Origin: Cucumis sativus
Lineage: Eukaryota; Streptophyta; Magnoliopsida; Cucurbitales; Cucurbitaceae
Assembly (NCBI RefSeq): GCF_000004075.3
Contig: NC_026659.2
Coordinates: 4,092,001-4,156,000, forward strand
Direction: 5' to 3'
Length of the DNA stretch: 64,000 nucleotides
Positions 1-14,580 of this stretch are shown piece by piece (the stretch's first letter is position 1; the number at the start of each line of letters is the position of its first letter). The position numbers and the translations under genes were made by a program. The notes under the pieces are model-generated. The model was given only the letters and a program-made list of their open reading frames with translations. It searched no databases and had not been told where the DNA came from.

Positions 1-16
1 TTAGATAATCTCTTAC

Positions 17-1886
<1,870 letters not shown>

Positions 1887-3833
1887 GCTCTTGTTATTTC
1901 TAAGGAGAAAAGGCAGAAGAGGTGTTGGAGGGCCTCTAGAAAACGCTGAAATGGATGGGAATTTAAAGGGAGATTAAGATTATAGTGGCTGAGTCAACTA
2001 GACTTCAGTTGGGAGAATACGTATGAAGACTGCCTACTTTGCGAAGAGTTTCGGGATTTCCTTTTTGTTTCAATCGTTAAGAAAAGAAGTCATCAGTAAT
2101 ATGCCAAGTTGAAGAGGAAAGTCACCGGAAAGAAAGATTTCATAAATCTTTGTACTTTTTTAAACAGTTAAAACACCCAACCTTTTTCACGAAAGACAAA
2201 CAGTTTGAGAACCTTTCTCTCTCATTAACCTTGTTAAGGATACTTTCCCATTTTTAGAAATGAAAAGGGCAAGGCCTTGGCCGGAAAACGTATTCCTCTG
2301 CCTTCTATGACTACTGGTATGCATATGCTTGTGTCTCACTGACATTAATGATGAGGTTACTCTCTTCAATCCTATTATTGTCGGAATTTAACATTGCGTA
2401 TCTAGTTTCAGATTCAGTCAGAGAGGATACTGGCCCATGTTGATTCATTGGAGACGAAGACAGAAGGATCAGTGGGTCATCAGAGGGTCCATTATACACG
2501 TGATATTTAACTGCCTGCATGCTTTTTAGGGAGAAGAGATATGATGGGGATTGTGTCGGCCCCGTTTTGGGGCCACTCTTTACAGGTCAAGGAGCAAGAA
2601 GAGCGAACATGGGGCTGACAGCTTCGTGGTGGCACTCAACGCCTACTGTTCATCTATCGATTTCCACAGGTTTGAAACCCAGGTTCCCAACAATTTGTCA
2701 AGTTTGAAAGATTCGATATGCTTATATTGTTATCTACCATTAAAATAAAATCTGAGTGCAATTATGGCTTTTTCCCTTTCTGTTGCAATTTGTATGTGAG
2801 AGCCAATGAAAGTATTACAAATTTCAGGGAAAAGCACCTTTCCCTTCTTTCATTTATGCTGCTACATATGGAAAATTCAAGACTTCAATTCTTTGGCCCT
2901 CAAGAAAATTAGTCAATATCTCCATTATGTGGCACCCGTGATTTAGTTTTTCTTTTATCATAAGTCTCAAGGACAAATTGGCATGTCTTCTTCAATCTTA
3001 GATTGGCCAAGCATTAGGATCCAATCAGAATTTGCCTAATGGTTTTCTTTACAGCCTTCCTCAATATCTAGAGTTTTCAGTGTGCTGACAACATCTATAT
3101 CACGAATTCAACTTATTTGACTTGTTGTGTTACAAAAGCGAAGCTCTTTAAGGTTGTTGCAGGTTGTGGGCTTATTGGAATGAAAATGACCTGTTAGTTT
3201 TATATGCAAAGGCAATATAAACAAAATCATCTTGAAAACTGCATTTAAGATAGCTTTGTGAGACTTCCTTTTTTCCCCTGCTCTTCAGAGCGAAGTCATC
3301 CCCCTTTTGATATTATAAAATTAAGATTGTGATAATTTGGTGTGGATATTGCAATCCCTTGCTTTTATAGATATATATTAAGTTTGTAGTGTGAATTCCA
3401 GACTTTACTCCAACATAAAAGAGTAATCCCATTTATGGTGAAAAACCTAATTGATGATTACATGTTTTCTAGAAGGAGACCGACCATCAATAAATTAATC
3501 TATTCTGACTCTTTAGCTTTAGTGGACTCTTAATTGTGTTGGAGCTATACCTCTATGCTCCATTCCCACTTTAACACCGACGAATTAAATTACATCATGG
3601 GGCATCTCCTGTCTTTCAAATGCCTGCACTTGGGGACTGCAACAATCTCCTTTCATCTGTGTAAAGTTGTTCGATCCAATCACTCCCAACATTGCCATAG
3701 CATGAAATCTTATGTGGACCTCATAGGATTAATTTTTTTTTTTTTTTTCACTTGCTATTATAATTTCGATGGTATTCTTGTTAAATAATCCTCTACCATT
3801 TGATTAGAAACCATTGGTGTCAAGCCAGTCAGG
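1887..3833. other. intergenic region upstream of CKX1
   Basis: This holds the presumptive CKX1 promoter and leader on the minus strand. No convincing TATA box could be fixed. Apart from the higher-GC island at 2311-2707, described separately, it is AT-rich with only short chance frames. Confidence 0.5.
2311..2707. other. exon-like island, strand and product unresolved
   Basis: A block visibly richer in G and C than its surroundings, open on both strands. On the minus strand a frame enters after a stop near 2590 and runs to TAG at 2311, through KTGPTQSPSYLF, MQAVKYHVYNGP, NQHGPVSSLTESETRYAM and ending ETQAYAYQ. A pyrimidine-rich stretch ending in AG (about 2590) could be an acceptor, so this could be a terminal exon. 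On the plus strand another frame starts with ATG at 2519 and runs to 2707. I do not recognise either product and see no upstream exon for either. It may be the broken end of a lost gene or a chance open stretch. Confidence 0.25.
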
Positions 3834-3971
3834 ATTGTATAGTCAGAGAAGGGAATGAAGAATGCTAAGGTAAGGAGTTAAGGAATTATGGGTAGCCTGT
3901 CAATTGTATAGTTAGAGAAGGAAATGAGGAATGCTAGTGTAAGAAGTTGAGAAATTATCAGTAGCCGATGG
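3834..3971. repeat. 69-bp tandem duplication
   Basis: Two adjacent copies of a 69-bp unit start with attgtatag at 3834 and 3903. They share the core agagaagg-aatga-gaatgcta and differ at several scattered positions, so the duplication is not recent. Confidence 0.8.
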
Positions 3972-6900
3972 ATTGATAAGCATATTGGCTTTAAGGGCAA
4001 TGGTCACCGCTGTTGTTATAATGTGATTAAAACCGTAGAAATGGGATTAGAAGGATTGGTTTGACAAGCTTTATGAAATGTGAATTCTTATCATGTTCCC
4101 TATCTATCCCCACTTTTAATAATATTCCCCTTCAGTCATTGTTTGTTTGTTCTCTTTTTATCCTCTTTATAGCCGGAAATCTAAGGGCTATAAGAATCTT
4201 TTCCTAATCATTTTTGTCTAAACCCTCTTTTGATTATAAAATATTCGACAAATCTGGTGAGCAAAAACAAAATCTTTAATGGCAACAAAAGCAATGTAAA
4301 ATGTATCATTATCGTAAAGGCCAAGAAACCACACGTAGCCATTCTGAAAAAATCATATTATGCATAGTTACAAAATGGACTTTATTTCATGTCACTTGCC
4401 AAATGTGCAATTAGAGCACTGTTCCTTTTGTTCTAATCATTCCCATTATTTTAGTGAGGCATCCAATCCTTGTCGTTTTGTTCATTATTTTATTGATTAA
4501 TGATAATTACTTCCCGAAAGTTTGTGAAATATGCATTTTGAGGGGTCACTATTGAGGTGTGGATTGGGAGGCTGGGAAATGAACTGTCTCCCATTACCTG
4601 ACTAATTTATTTATATATTCCTTTGTTAGTTGCCAAATTATCATTATGTCTTATTCCTAGCTTTAAACATTTGTTAAAGAACCTCTCTCTCTCTCTCTCT
4701 AAATGTGAACAAATTATTATCTTGTTTTTTTATGGTTTTTTTGTCCAAGTTCACGACCGACTGTTTTTTTCTTTCTGATCTTCAAGATCTCACTTTGCAG
4801 GGCATAGCTAGGCTAGCACTCAAGATTGCGATTTTTGGAGTTACCCCACCGCACCCAGGAATGTGAATCCGTTTTCAACAAAACTAGGTTCTTCAACTTC
4901 TTCACTTTGAGAATCATGCACATTTGTGGATACCATTTGCCATTTCACTACTTATCATTCATTTTCGACTACTTTGTCGTTTGCTTGTATTGTTTTTATT
5001 GGCAATTTAGAATCTTCAAGCCTGTGCACTATATTCCTTTTTGTACGCCCTTCCCAGGATTAAACTCAATCATATATTCCCAAGATTAGACATCTTCAAC
5101 CAACTTTTGTATGTCAACTACAATGTATAGGGATCAAAATTAACGCGAAAATACTAAAATAAACATTTTCAAAGTACATGAACCAAAATAAATCTAAGAG
5201 AAAAATACATCGACCAAAATAATATCTAAACCTATTATTTAACAATGTGTCCAATAGATGATTTATCTATTTTAGTACTAGAAATGTGACATTATTCAGT
5301 CTGCTTAGACAACTATCAACCTCAAACTATTATGGCTCTCTCCCTTTATTAACCTTTTTTGGGACTCACCTATGTCATTAGTTAGGCAGTAGTCCTACGA
5401 GAATAGCCAATGTGTATGTAATAAGCTTGAATACTTGCGAAGTCAAAGTAAAAAGAGTTTAGTGTATTGGTTTTAATTCAGAGATTTAACACATGGGAGT
5501 GTTAAATTAATTATAAAAATTATTATTATTATTTTATATAAATTAATGAGAAAGCCCCAAAGAGCAGGCCTATAGGCTTTAGGACTTTACGCATAAGGTG
5601 CGTGCCTAATGTGCGGTGCTAGCGCCTGGGCGCACGTCTAAGAGGGCTTTTTAAAACACTGTAGAACAGCAAAGGTCAGCTTAGAGAAATTCAATCCTCT
5701 TAATTCGTTCTTTTAATAAGTCTATTGTGAGAAAACCTTCAAATATAATTATTTGAAAGTGACCCTTCAAACAATGACAACCCAGAATACACAAAAGTAG
5801 TGTGCAATTAGCATTAGCTTAAATGCATGCGTTTGTAATTAATCCATAATCTTTTTATTTCTCATATGTCTCTTTCCTTCCTGCACTAAAATTCTCATTT
5901 TCTTCTTTGAAACATCCATTTTGGATCTTGATTCAATCTTTCTGATAGCTATATTTTTGTTTTATTGCTTAAGGTGGCTACACCTTTTTTTTTTTTGTCA
6001 CTCATGAAATATATGGTTTGATATATGAACAGTCATCAAACAAATGCATGCATCTAATTATGAGATTTTTTTCCCTTTCTTTTTGCTTTTTTCTATGTCT
6101 TTGTGTGTTTGATTATGAAATGTAAATGGTAGAAAACTTTTTAAGTTGGGATGAAACTGAGCTTTCACCATTGTGGTCCTTTTGTTTAAACAAGCTCAAA
6201 TCTAGGACCAACTTAATGGTTGTACTAATCAAAGTGTTTCTTAATGACAAGAAAAAGAGACGTTCATACTCATTGAAAGGACTGCCCCTTTTGTTTTTTC
6301 AATTTGTACTTTAGAACTTGGAATAGGTTTGTTGTGCCTGTAGTTTTATGAGTGGTTTTTGATGTGAAAGTTTTTAAGTTCTCAAGTGAAGGAATTAAAA
6401 ATGCATCTTTGTACAACTTCTCAACCAATTTTCAGTTTATGTTTCTACGTTAGAAATGTGACTAACTTTATGTTTAATATAGTCCTTGTACATACATTTA
6501 TGCAATATTATCTGTCAACAAGAACTTAACTCAACTAACATTTGTATGTATTTGAGAATCAAGAAATCTAGACTTCAAACGTCCACCCCAAATTTGTACT
6601 AAAAAATATTTTTGTTTTGTATCATTTACACGAAAAGCTTTTTACTATCGTAATGTATTATTTACTTCAAAAATTAGAATATTTACTGTTGTATGTACTT
6701 GTTCAGTTAGTGAGACGGGGTCTAGGGGTGACACTCCCTAGGTAGGGGTTTGGGGGCAATTGACAATCAAATATGGATAGAGAACGTAAAACAAAAAAAA
6801 GTTAACACAGAAATTTACATGGTTTAAAGTTCACTAACAGTGGTGTTATCTATGTGTACAAGCATAGAATAATTAATAATTTATTATATTTTATCATATA

Positions 6901-9900
6901 GTTGGGAGAAGTGATATATATTACTCTCTTACCTCCAAAACTTACATTGTATTCTTATTTGTCATATTTTTGTTATTTACGGTTTTGATTTTGGATTTTG
7001 AGAATTGTGCGGTAAAAACAATCTAACTTTTAGAGGTGTTTTATTTGTAATATGATCTCAAGGTTTAGAGAATTGTTGTATATAAACAATCTAACCTTAC
7101 AGGTATTCTTAATTTGTAATTTTAATTGTTCTCTCTAATATAACAAACATGTCTCCCTCTACCACACAAATTTGTGTGTCGATTCTCTTATGTTAAGTTT
7201 TATGTTCGTATTTAATTGTTGATTCTTGACCGTTGTAATAGGGAGCGTTGAGATAGAACTTTGTTCTTGCCCTCCTCTGGGCTCTATTGATTGGATGAGA
7301 ATGTTATTCTATTCTCACTGTTCATGCCAACACTAAAGACTCTGGAAAAGCATTGTTTATACATTTTTTTTTTCTTTTTGAAAAAATTTGGGATGAGCAA
7401 CAATGAAAGACCACTAAGGAATTACTTAATCTAAGCCATGTTCCATGTTCAATGCTTTTCTTAATGTAAAATGTACAACCTCTTGCTCATTACAACTTAA
7501 ATATCATTAATCTCGTTGTTACTTGGATTTTTCATTTATCAATGAAATTGTTTACTAAAGAAAGGTTGTTTTTAGAAAGTTTTTCTTTATTTAGAGATGA
7601 ATTTTCCTTTTTTGCCATGGATTTGGCTTAATGCCTTTATCATTGCATTGATAGTGTTGGTCTTACAATTTTAGAGTTAGATTCTTGTTGCACATTTGAT
7701 GGGAACTAATTTATCATTATTGGAACCAAATCAAACACATGGCATTAATATTATTTATGTATACCTTACTTTAACTCAAATCCAATGGACTGACAACAAC
7801 TTCCACAACGAAAATTAGTTTCTTCTTTTCCTTTGGGATATTTCTTTAATTTAGACATATTTTATATGGAGGTAAAAGATAATTGATTGGTGAGATGTCT
7901 TCATCTGCTCATCTCTCATGTCTTTGTCTTTGTAAGTCTTCGCAACTTTGGATGGGTAACTAAGTTGTAAGCAAATTACTTGTCCACATAGGAAAGTGAT
8001 TGGGGAAAAAATGTCACTTACACAACTCCAATCCAAAAGGCTTTTCTTTTTATGGAGAATGTGTTTTTTTTCCTTTTAAACATCTTAATCTAAAGGTGAT
8101 TTAACTCCTTTGAACTCTTTTTTTTCTTTCTCTTTTCAGGTCAAAAAGTCACTTCCTCTGTGCCTCCATCTAAATGGTGTATTCAAACCACAAAAGCTTG
8201 CTTGTTGAGGTAATGCCATGTGCTGCCTTTACAATGAATTGGGTTGGTGTGTATCCAATTGCAAGTTAGATTGTGAGTTTGAGATAGACTTGAATGTTAC
8301 TTGCTCATATTGGAGTCTACGGAATCTTGTGTTTGAAAATGTTTGGTGTCACTTGGATTATTCATGGAACAGTATAAGTGAGTTGAAGATTCGTTTGATA
8401 TCATTCTAATTTTTTGTTTCATGTTTACAAGAAACAAAAACGTTATTGAAAGGTTTGTAGAATCCTATCTTCAAAAATTTATATTATTTGGATTACGTAT
8501 AAGACATAAGTGAACTTGATTTTCCTAATACAAAGTGATTTAATTTTCGCTACTTACCAATTTGACGTGTGAACTCGTTTTTTATTTTATTTTTTAATAT
8601 ATATTTTTAGAGAAAGGTTAATTTTGGTTTGTAAAGGTAAAAGAAAATAGTAATTTTATATTTGGCAAAAAAAAAAAGTGTAACTAAACTTTAATTTTTT
8701 GTTTTTAAAATTGTTATATATCGCCGTTGTTATCCATAACAACCTACGGGGAAAAAATAATATCATATAGATTTGTTTAGAAATATGATGATATTAAAAA
8801 ATTGGATAAAAAAAGTGAATTTAAAACTATCGGAGAAACGAATTATTTTATGTCCCTCGTTTTTCAGGCTACATTTTTGTTATTATTAAATTGTATGGAT
8901 GTGAGATAGAGGTCAAATAAAGTTTGATTGACACATTTTGACCAAAGAAATTGTTAGCTAATTTGGCAGATGCATTGCAATAAGAAATTGCTTCTATAGT
9001 TGAGAAGGAATCATTGAACTTTATGGTCAAAGTTCTATAGGTTCATCTCCCAAATGTAAAAAGAGGAATACAAAATAATTAGGCCATTCTAATTGGGTGA
9101 GATTGCAATTAGAATCAATAGCTCTAATTTTAAATCATGAATAGTTATAATAGAATACATTCCCAATAATAACAGCTAGAGTTATCAATTCTTTTAGATT
9201 AGATCCAAATCTATTTTTAATAATATGCGTGTTTTCGGCCCGAATTTAGAAAATGTATCCTTTTAGTCTTTAAATTTATAAAAGTAAGTTAGATTTTTTA
9301 AAAATAATGGTATGATATTAAAATCTGAAGAAAATGATTTTAGAGAGGATACAGTTTTTAAATTATTTTTTTAATTATTTAAAATAATAGTATAAAATTA
9401 TTTTAGAGATTTTTTGAACTTTTCTTTTTTTTAAATATATACTTAAAACGTAATGGAAAGCATGTGGTGAAATAGAGTAGTGAGTGGTTGATATTGACTT
9501 CTTGTTTGATTAACATAAAATTTGGGTAAAGACTAAAGCACTTTTAGTTGCTTCAATGCTTTTTTTTTTTTTAATTCTTTTTTTGCATTTTAAGTAAAAA
9601 CTAAAAAAAAAAAATGTGCTAAATTGCATTTTTAACCAAAACCCACAAATCTTCATTATTATTATTATTATTGTTATTAACATTTTAATTATGTCCCCTT
9701 TGAATCTATGGAAGAGCTCAACCAAGCTTTCATTGAGAGCCATTCAATATAATCTCATTTTGTCAAAAGAAATTTCATTGACCATTGGAAAATAGTTCAC
9801 AATATTCCCATCTTTTCGCTTATTTATTTATTATTATTTTGCAAACTCTCAATTGTAGAATGATTTATAATATTGTGGGATATGAATGACAAAAATAATA

Positions 9901-11100
9901 GACTTACTCATCCATCCCCTTAACCTATGGTTTTCTAAAAAGACTAGCAAATTTGGCCACACTAAAAAATATAATAGTTGTTACCTACACTTTAATTACC
10001 ATACATTTGTGAAAATTTAAGAAAGTCTAAAAGAAAATTTAACTTTCAACTTTCAACTTTTTGGTTTGCATTAATTTTGACCTTAAATTTTTGGGGCTTA
10101 GATCCATAGAAAAAGTTAAAGAAAGTGTTTTAATGGACAAAACCCAAAAGTCATTTTTAGGCCAATCTCTTCATCAAAATTAAACTTATAATTCAATTTT
10201 CCCTAACTCATCGACTAATGTATAGAAAAAATGTAAAGTTATTCATAAACTTGTTAATTTCAATAAAATAAGATTCGACACATAACTAGTTTGATTACTG
10301 CAATAAATCAATTTTGAATTAACTTTGTTAAAAATTACAGGTTTTGGACAAAATACAGCAGTAGTGTCCATTTGTGCTACATTTTTATAAATTTCATAAT
10401 ATATATTCTATATGATCCATTGAAGTCACAAGAGAAGTTATTTTTAACAACATTTGGAGAAAAAATTTACCACTATTTAAAACGCTTATCTATTGAAAAT
10501 ATAGGATCGAATTAGATAAATTGATTGTTCTTTTTTCTCTTAAACAAAGAGTTGTACAAATATATTTTTGTTGCTACATAATTCAAAGTTAAGTTGTGAG
10601 TTTAGTGTTTGAACTTCAAAATTTATGTGTTGTCGAAAATTAAGAACACTAAACAATCTTATTAGACATTTCTTAATAGACATTCCTCAAAGTTTCTAGC
10701 ACTCCTATATTCTAAAATTAAACAAAATTGCTTTCAAAAAATGAAAATGATTTTACCGAAAAATAATAGTAGTGAACATTAAAAAAAAAAAAAACAATAG
10801 AAAGCCTCTAAAGTCCGATAGTTGTTTTTTTCCTTCCAAAAATAAAAATCGAAATGGTTATCTTGTAAAATGATAAGGAGAAATATATTAAACCTTTCAA
10901 TCACATGGGAGCTCTTGCTCTTTTCCCTCCAAAATGAGAATCTCAAATAATGCAATCTTTAGTGATGCATGTTACCAAGATGTATTATTAGCTTGTAAAT
11001 AAAATACCATTTTACAGGGGAAAAAATGGATTTTCTTCAAATTCACATTAGAATCAAGTAAGGAAGGTCAGTGACTCTTAGTATAAGCCGTAGGCCAATA
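3972..11100. other. long AT-rich intergenic region with degraded repeats
   Basis: No complete gene seen. Notable pieces: a splice-like unit near 4798 (pyrimidine tract, then cag, then a short frame reading ARLALKIAIFGVTPPHPG to a stop at 4866); a second unit with a good acceptor at about 8140 and donor at about 8210 but no recognisable product; a stretch at 6705-7330 with G-rich segments and the phrase 'aaatttacatggttta' that resembles worn LTR-retrotransposon sequence; and a perfect 8-bp-arm hairpin at 8726-8743. All are weak. The 3' UTR of the PPR gene probably occupies the last few hundred bases. Confidence 0.4.
5565..5665. repeat. dispersed GC-rich repeat
   Basis: A short island with alternating 'gcctaggc / gcgcc / gcgcac' words (aggcctatagg, taaggtgcgtgcc, gcgcctgggcgcacg) ending in 'ttttaaaacact', inside AT-rich DNA. 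From memory, this word set recurs as a dispersed repeat in several dicot genomes. Copy number cannot be judged from one window. Confidence 0.4.
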
Positions 11101-11162
11101 TGGAAATCAGTAAACTCAGCAAGTGTAAAGTTGAAGAAAGTATAAATACCATAACCAGGCTT

Positions 11163-14100
11163 TCACCAAAAATCTCCACATGAACAAACACCATCTTTGA
11201 AATGGTGAAAACGTTTGGCATCTCGAATAATTATTTCCCTATCGACAAGCTTCGATATTAGCTTTATCGCCGAATGACAGTTAATACAAGCTCGGAGATT
11301 CTTCGTTATTCTAAGTGTAGTTCCAGGAGCAGTACTGATTATACCATAAGCAACTGCTAGTCTCTCACTATGGTGACAAAGAGTTTCCTCAATCTCCTCA
11401 TGGTTCAGGTCATGTAGAACAGATTCCATATGAGGAACATAACCAGCTGCTTTTAATCTTTTCTCTAATCTATCAAGCTCTTCGAAAATTTCCTTTGATT
11501 TGGGATGTGATCTATCTCCAACTTGAAACGTTTCGAGATTTCCATTGATCTCGATAGAACTATGTCCAAGGTCCTTGTTCAGTCCTTTTTGTGTCATCAT
11601 TAAACGAACGTTAGCCACACGAGTCCATAAATGGGCAGAAGCATAGAGGTTTGAGAGTTGCACATAATGCCCTGTATTATATGGATCTAATATGAAAAGT
11701 TGTTCTGCAGCAATTTCTCCCAACCTTACTTTGCGGTGGATCTTGCACGCACTCAGAAGAGCCCCCCAAACACTAACTCCAGGTTTAATTGGCATGCTCA
11801 TAATGAAATCGTAGGCTTGGTTCAAATAGCCTGCACGTCCTAGAAGATCGACCACACAAGAGTAATGCTGGTGATGTGGTTCAATTCCATGGTCTGGCAT
11901 CAGGTGGAAAAGCTCCCATCCCTCTTTTACAAGACCTGAGTTTTTGCAAGCTGTGAGAAGACCAATAAAAGTACCATCGTTTGGACAAACTCCAGCTTGC
12001 TTCATTTCATTGTAAAGGCAGATGGCTTCTTGTCCATGACCATGCAATCCATATCCCATAATCATTACACTCCATAAGACAACGTCTTTATCGGCCACTC
12101 TATCGAATACGCAACGAGCCAAATATATGCTTCCGCATTTTGCATACATATCTATAAGGCCCGTGTTCACAAAAGTATCATCTCTGTATTCACTCTTAGA
12201 GATGTAACCATCCAACCATCTTGCTAGTTCAAGAGACCCGACTTGGGCACTGGCTAGAACAGCAGACCTCATAGTAATAGAATCAACCCTGATATTTTTC
12301 GTAATCATCTCACGGAATAGCTTGATTGCTTCTTCACCATATCCATTGTTTGCATAGCCAGAAATCATAGCATTCCACAATATCAAATTCGGTTTTTCCA
12401 TCCGATTAAAGAAAAATCTAGCAACTTCCACCAATCCACGTTTTGCATACATAGTAGTGAGTGATATCACTATGTCAGGTTCAAATTCTAAACCCAATTT
12501 AGTCACTAAACCATGAATGGACTTTCCTTGTCCCAAATCCTCCACGTTTGTATATGCGGTCATCACACTAACAAGGGCAATCCAATCAGGCTTTACATTA
12601 CATTGTCTCATTTCTTTGAAAACATTCAATGCTTCCATGGGATCACCGTTCTGAACATACCCAGAAATAATGGAAGTCCATGAAACAACAGTTCTATCGT
12701 GCAGCTTATCAAACACAATCCTAGCATATGAGATTTGACCAAATTTAGCATACATTGACACAAGACTATTCTGCACAAAAACATTTGATCCAAAGCCATA
12801 TTTAAATGTCTGACCATGTATCTGTTTACCTATTCCTTCCACTGACGTTCCACCACATGCTTTAAGCACATACAAGAATGTGAAGCAATTTGGATGCACC
12901 TGTGATATTTGCATATCCATATACATTCTGATAGGGGCATCAACAATATTCTTCTGTGTGTAACCCTTTATGATGGCATTCCACAACAAAATATCCGGTT
13001 CTGAGACTTCGCGAAATGCCTTGTGTGCGTAGTTAACATCTCCAAAATGCAAACAAGCATTGATAAATTTGATCATCAAGAAACGGCACTTATGTAGTCC
13101 AGACACAATTAACTGAACGTATACTTGATCCAAATGCTTCCTACACGATGAATTACGACTTAGTTGTGCAAAGAAGACGTGAGAAGGAAATTGAAGTTGA
13201 AGTGAACATTGTCATTATCCATATGATGTTGGAGGCTTGATGACACAAAAAAAAAGTTCTGATACAAACTCTTAAATCACCAATTCAACCCAAAAACTTA
13301 AGTTGATGGGTGAAAGACAAATTTAATATAATATCTAATACTCTCCTCACTTGTGGGTTGGAAATATAAAGAAAGAACCAACAAGTGGAAATCAATGGAG
13401 AAGGAAACAATAATGTAGGGGCTTGAACACAAGACCTCCTGGACCGCATGCTTTGATACCATCTTAAATCACAAACTCAACCCAAAAGCTTAAGTTGATG
13501 AGTGAAAGCAAATTTAATATAATATCTAACACAAACAAGTTACACCACTATTGTTACTTGTAAGTTGGGAAGTAAAAGTTTTCTTGGGCCAGAAAAGGGG
13601 CGTAGAAATTACAACATGTATTCAATAGGAAACAAAAATTAATAGAAAAAAGTAACTCAAAGGCATTGGGTATAATCACCTCATGGAATACTAAGTCCAT
13701 TTAAGGCCTATTAGATAGCCTCAACGGGTTATTAAACAGGAAACGAGCTTACCTCTCTACTTTGAACAGCTATAAACTCTAGTGAAAGCAATTGGGGACT
13801 AAAATCATAAATTTGAAATTTTGTTGTAATAATTAATAATCCCAGAGTACTAACAGTAACATGAACATCCAAGAACTGCCCCAAAAGGCTGGCCCCATTG
13901 GTAAATGCTTGAAGTCTCTTGGTCATACCAGCTTAGAGGCCCTAAATTCGAACCTTTGAATACCTTGTGGGGGCACAAGCCTCGGATGTAGTGAAGCATA
14001 GCACTGACTCCCAATTATAAAAAATAAAAAAGTAATAAAAACAGCATCCAAGAGCTACAGAAAAAGGGGTGGAGTACATTTAATCAAGAGTATCAAACCT

Positions 14101-14580
14101 AAAATTACCCACTCACCAAGACAAAGCATCAAATTATCAAATAAAAATGTGTTAGAAGCCACAAATCAAATCAGACGATGTTCACCTACTCACTAAATAT
14201 ACTACAGATTTCTAACATGAAATGGTACACAATCAGGTGATAATCTCAAGGGCTCAATCCAAACCACCCTATAAAACAACTATTATTCAATATATATGAC
14301 TCTTTCACTACAATCAATATTGTAATTACATGTTCTACTCCATTACTGGCATTCAAACACGAGTAATACGACCAGTAACAATAATGACGAAATCAATCCA
14401 GCTGAGCGAATTCAAACCAAAAACACCGATTACTTCCAATCATAGAAAAATCCCAAGAAAATAGAAAGTGGAAGTGGAATACCTCCTCAATGAAGCCTCA
14501 TGTAAGGTTATAGTCGACTTTGAGAGAGCTGATGAGAGTGACGACAACAAGAGAGAAAGCGAAAACGAATGCAAAGACAT
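11163..14580 (-). CDS. DYW-class PPR RNA-editing factor (At3g12770/MEF22-like)
   Basis: PLS-class PPR proteins bind organelle transcripts, and their DYW domain is the C-to-U deaminase. The main exon (11163 to about 13158) codes tandem P-L-S repeats (LLWNAIIKGYTQ, VVSWTSIISGYVQNG, LILWNAMISGYANNGY, VVLWSVMIMGYGLHG), then E/E+ motifs (VWGALLSACKIHRKV, TGHYVQLSNLYASA), then a full DYW domain with HSE, CINCH and the terminus CSCGDFW. The main frame has no ATG before 13076 and a stop at 13212-13214. I propose a first coding exon 14483-14580 (ATG at 14580; MSLHSFSLSLLLSSLSS..., a transit-peptide-like leader) ending AG|GT. It joins in frame to an acceptor at 13158 (or 13140), giving about 697 (or 691) residues. 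If this is wrong, the CDS starts at 13076. Placement next to At3g12770 is from remembered similarity. Confidence 0.85.
13265..13536 (-). mobile_element. complete TRIM retrotransposon
   Basis: Element body 13270-13531 (262 bp) between perfect 5-bp target duplications CAAAC (13265-13269 and 13532-13536). The terminal direct repeats are 13270-13340 (71 bp) and 13462-13531 (70 bp), differing at about six positions. On the minus strand the 5' repeat starts TGTTAGATATT. It is followed directly by TGGTATCAAAGC (13450-13461), an initiator-Met-tRNA primer-binding site with one change from TGGTATCAGAGC. A purine tract GTGAGGAGAG (13341-13350) sits immediately before the 3' repeat. The ~120-bp interior codes nothing, so it must have been mobilised in trans. 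It lies in the proposed first intron of the PPR gene, in the same orientation. Confidence 0.9.
13866..14056 (+). mobile_element. tRNA-derived SINE with target-site duplication
   Basis: Body about 13878-14044. An A-box-like TGGCCCCATTGGTA (13890-13903) and a B-box-like ATTCGAACC (13946-13954) are spaced as in a pol III promoter. The 3' end is A-rich (ataaaaaataaaaaagtaataaaaa). The flanks catccaagaact (13866-13877) and catccaagagct (14045-14056) match at 11 of 12 bases, as expected of a target-primed insertion. The head does not fold as a functional tRNA gene. It lies in the proposed first intron of the PPR gene, antisense to it. Confidence 0.75.

Noticed and set aside
4798-4866. Splice-like unit reading ARLALKIAIFGVTPPHPG
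   Set aside because: Too short, no partner exons; recorded only within the intergenic description.
13131-13133. TTG as the PPR start
   Set aside because: It is not an ATG and is merely inside the open frame; plant nuclear genes rarely use it.
13887-13960. tRNA gene
   Set aside because: The A- and B-box-like motifs are degenerate, no cloverleaf can be drawn, and flanking duplications plus an A-rich tail show a SINE.
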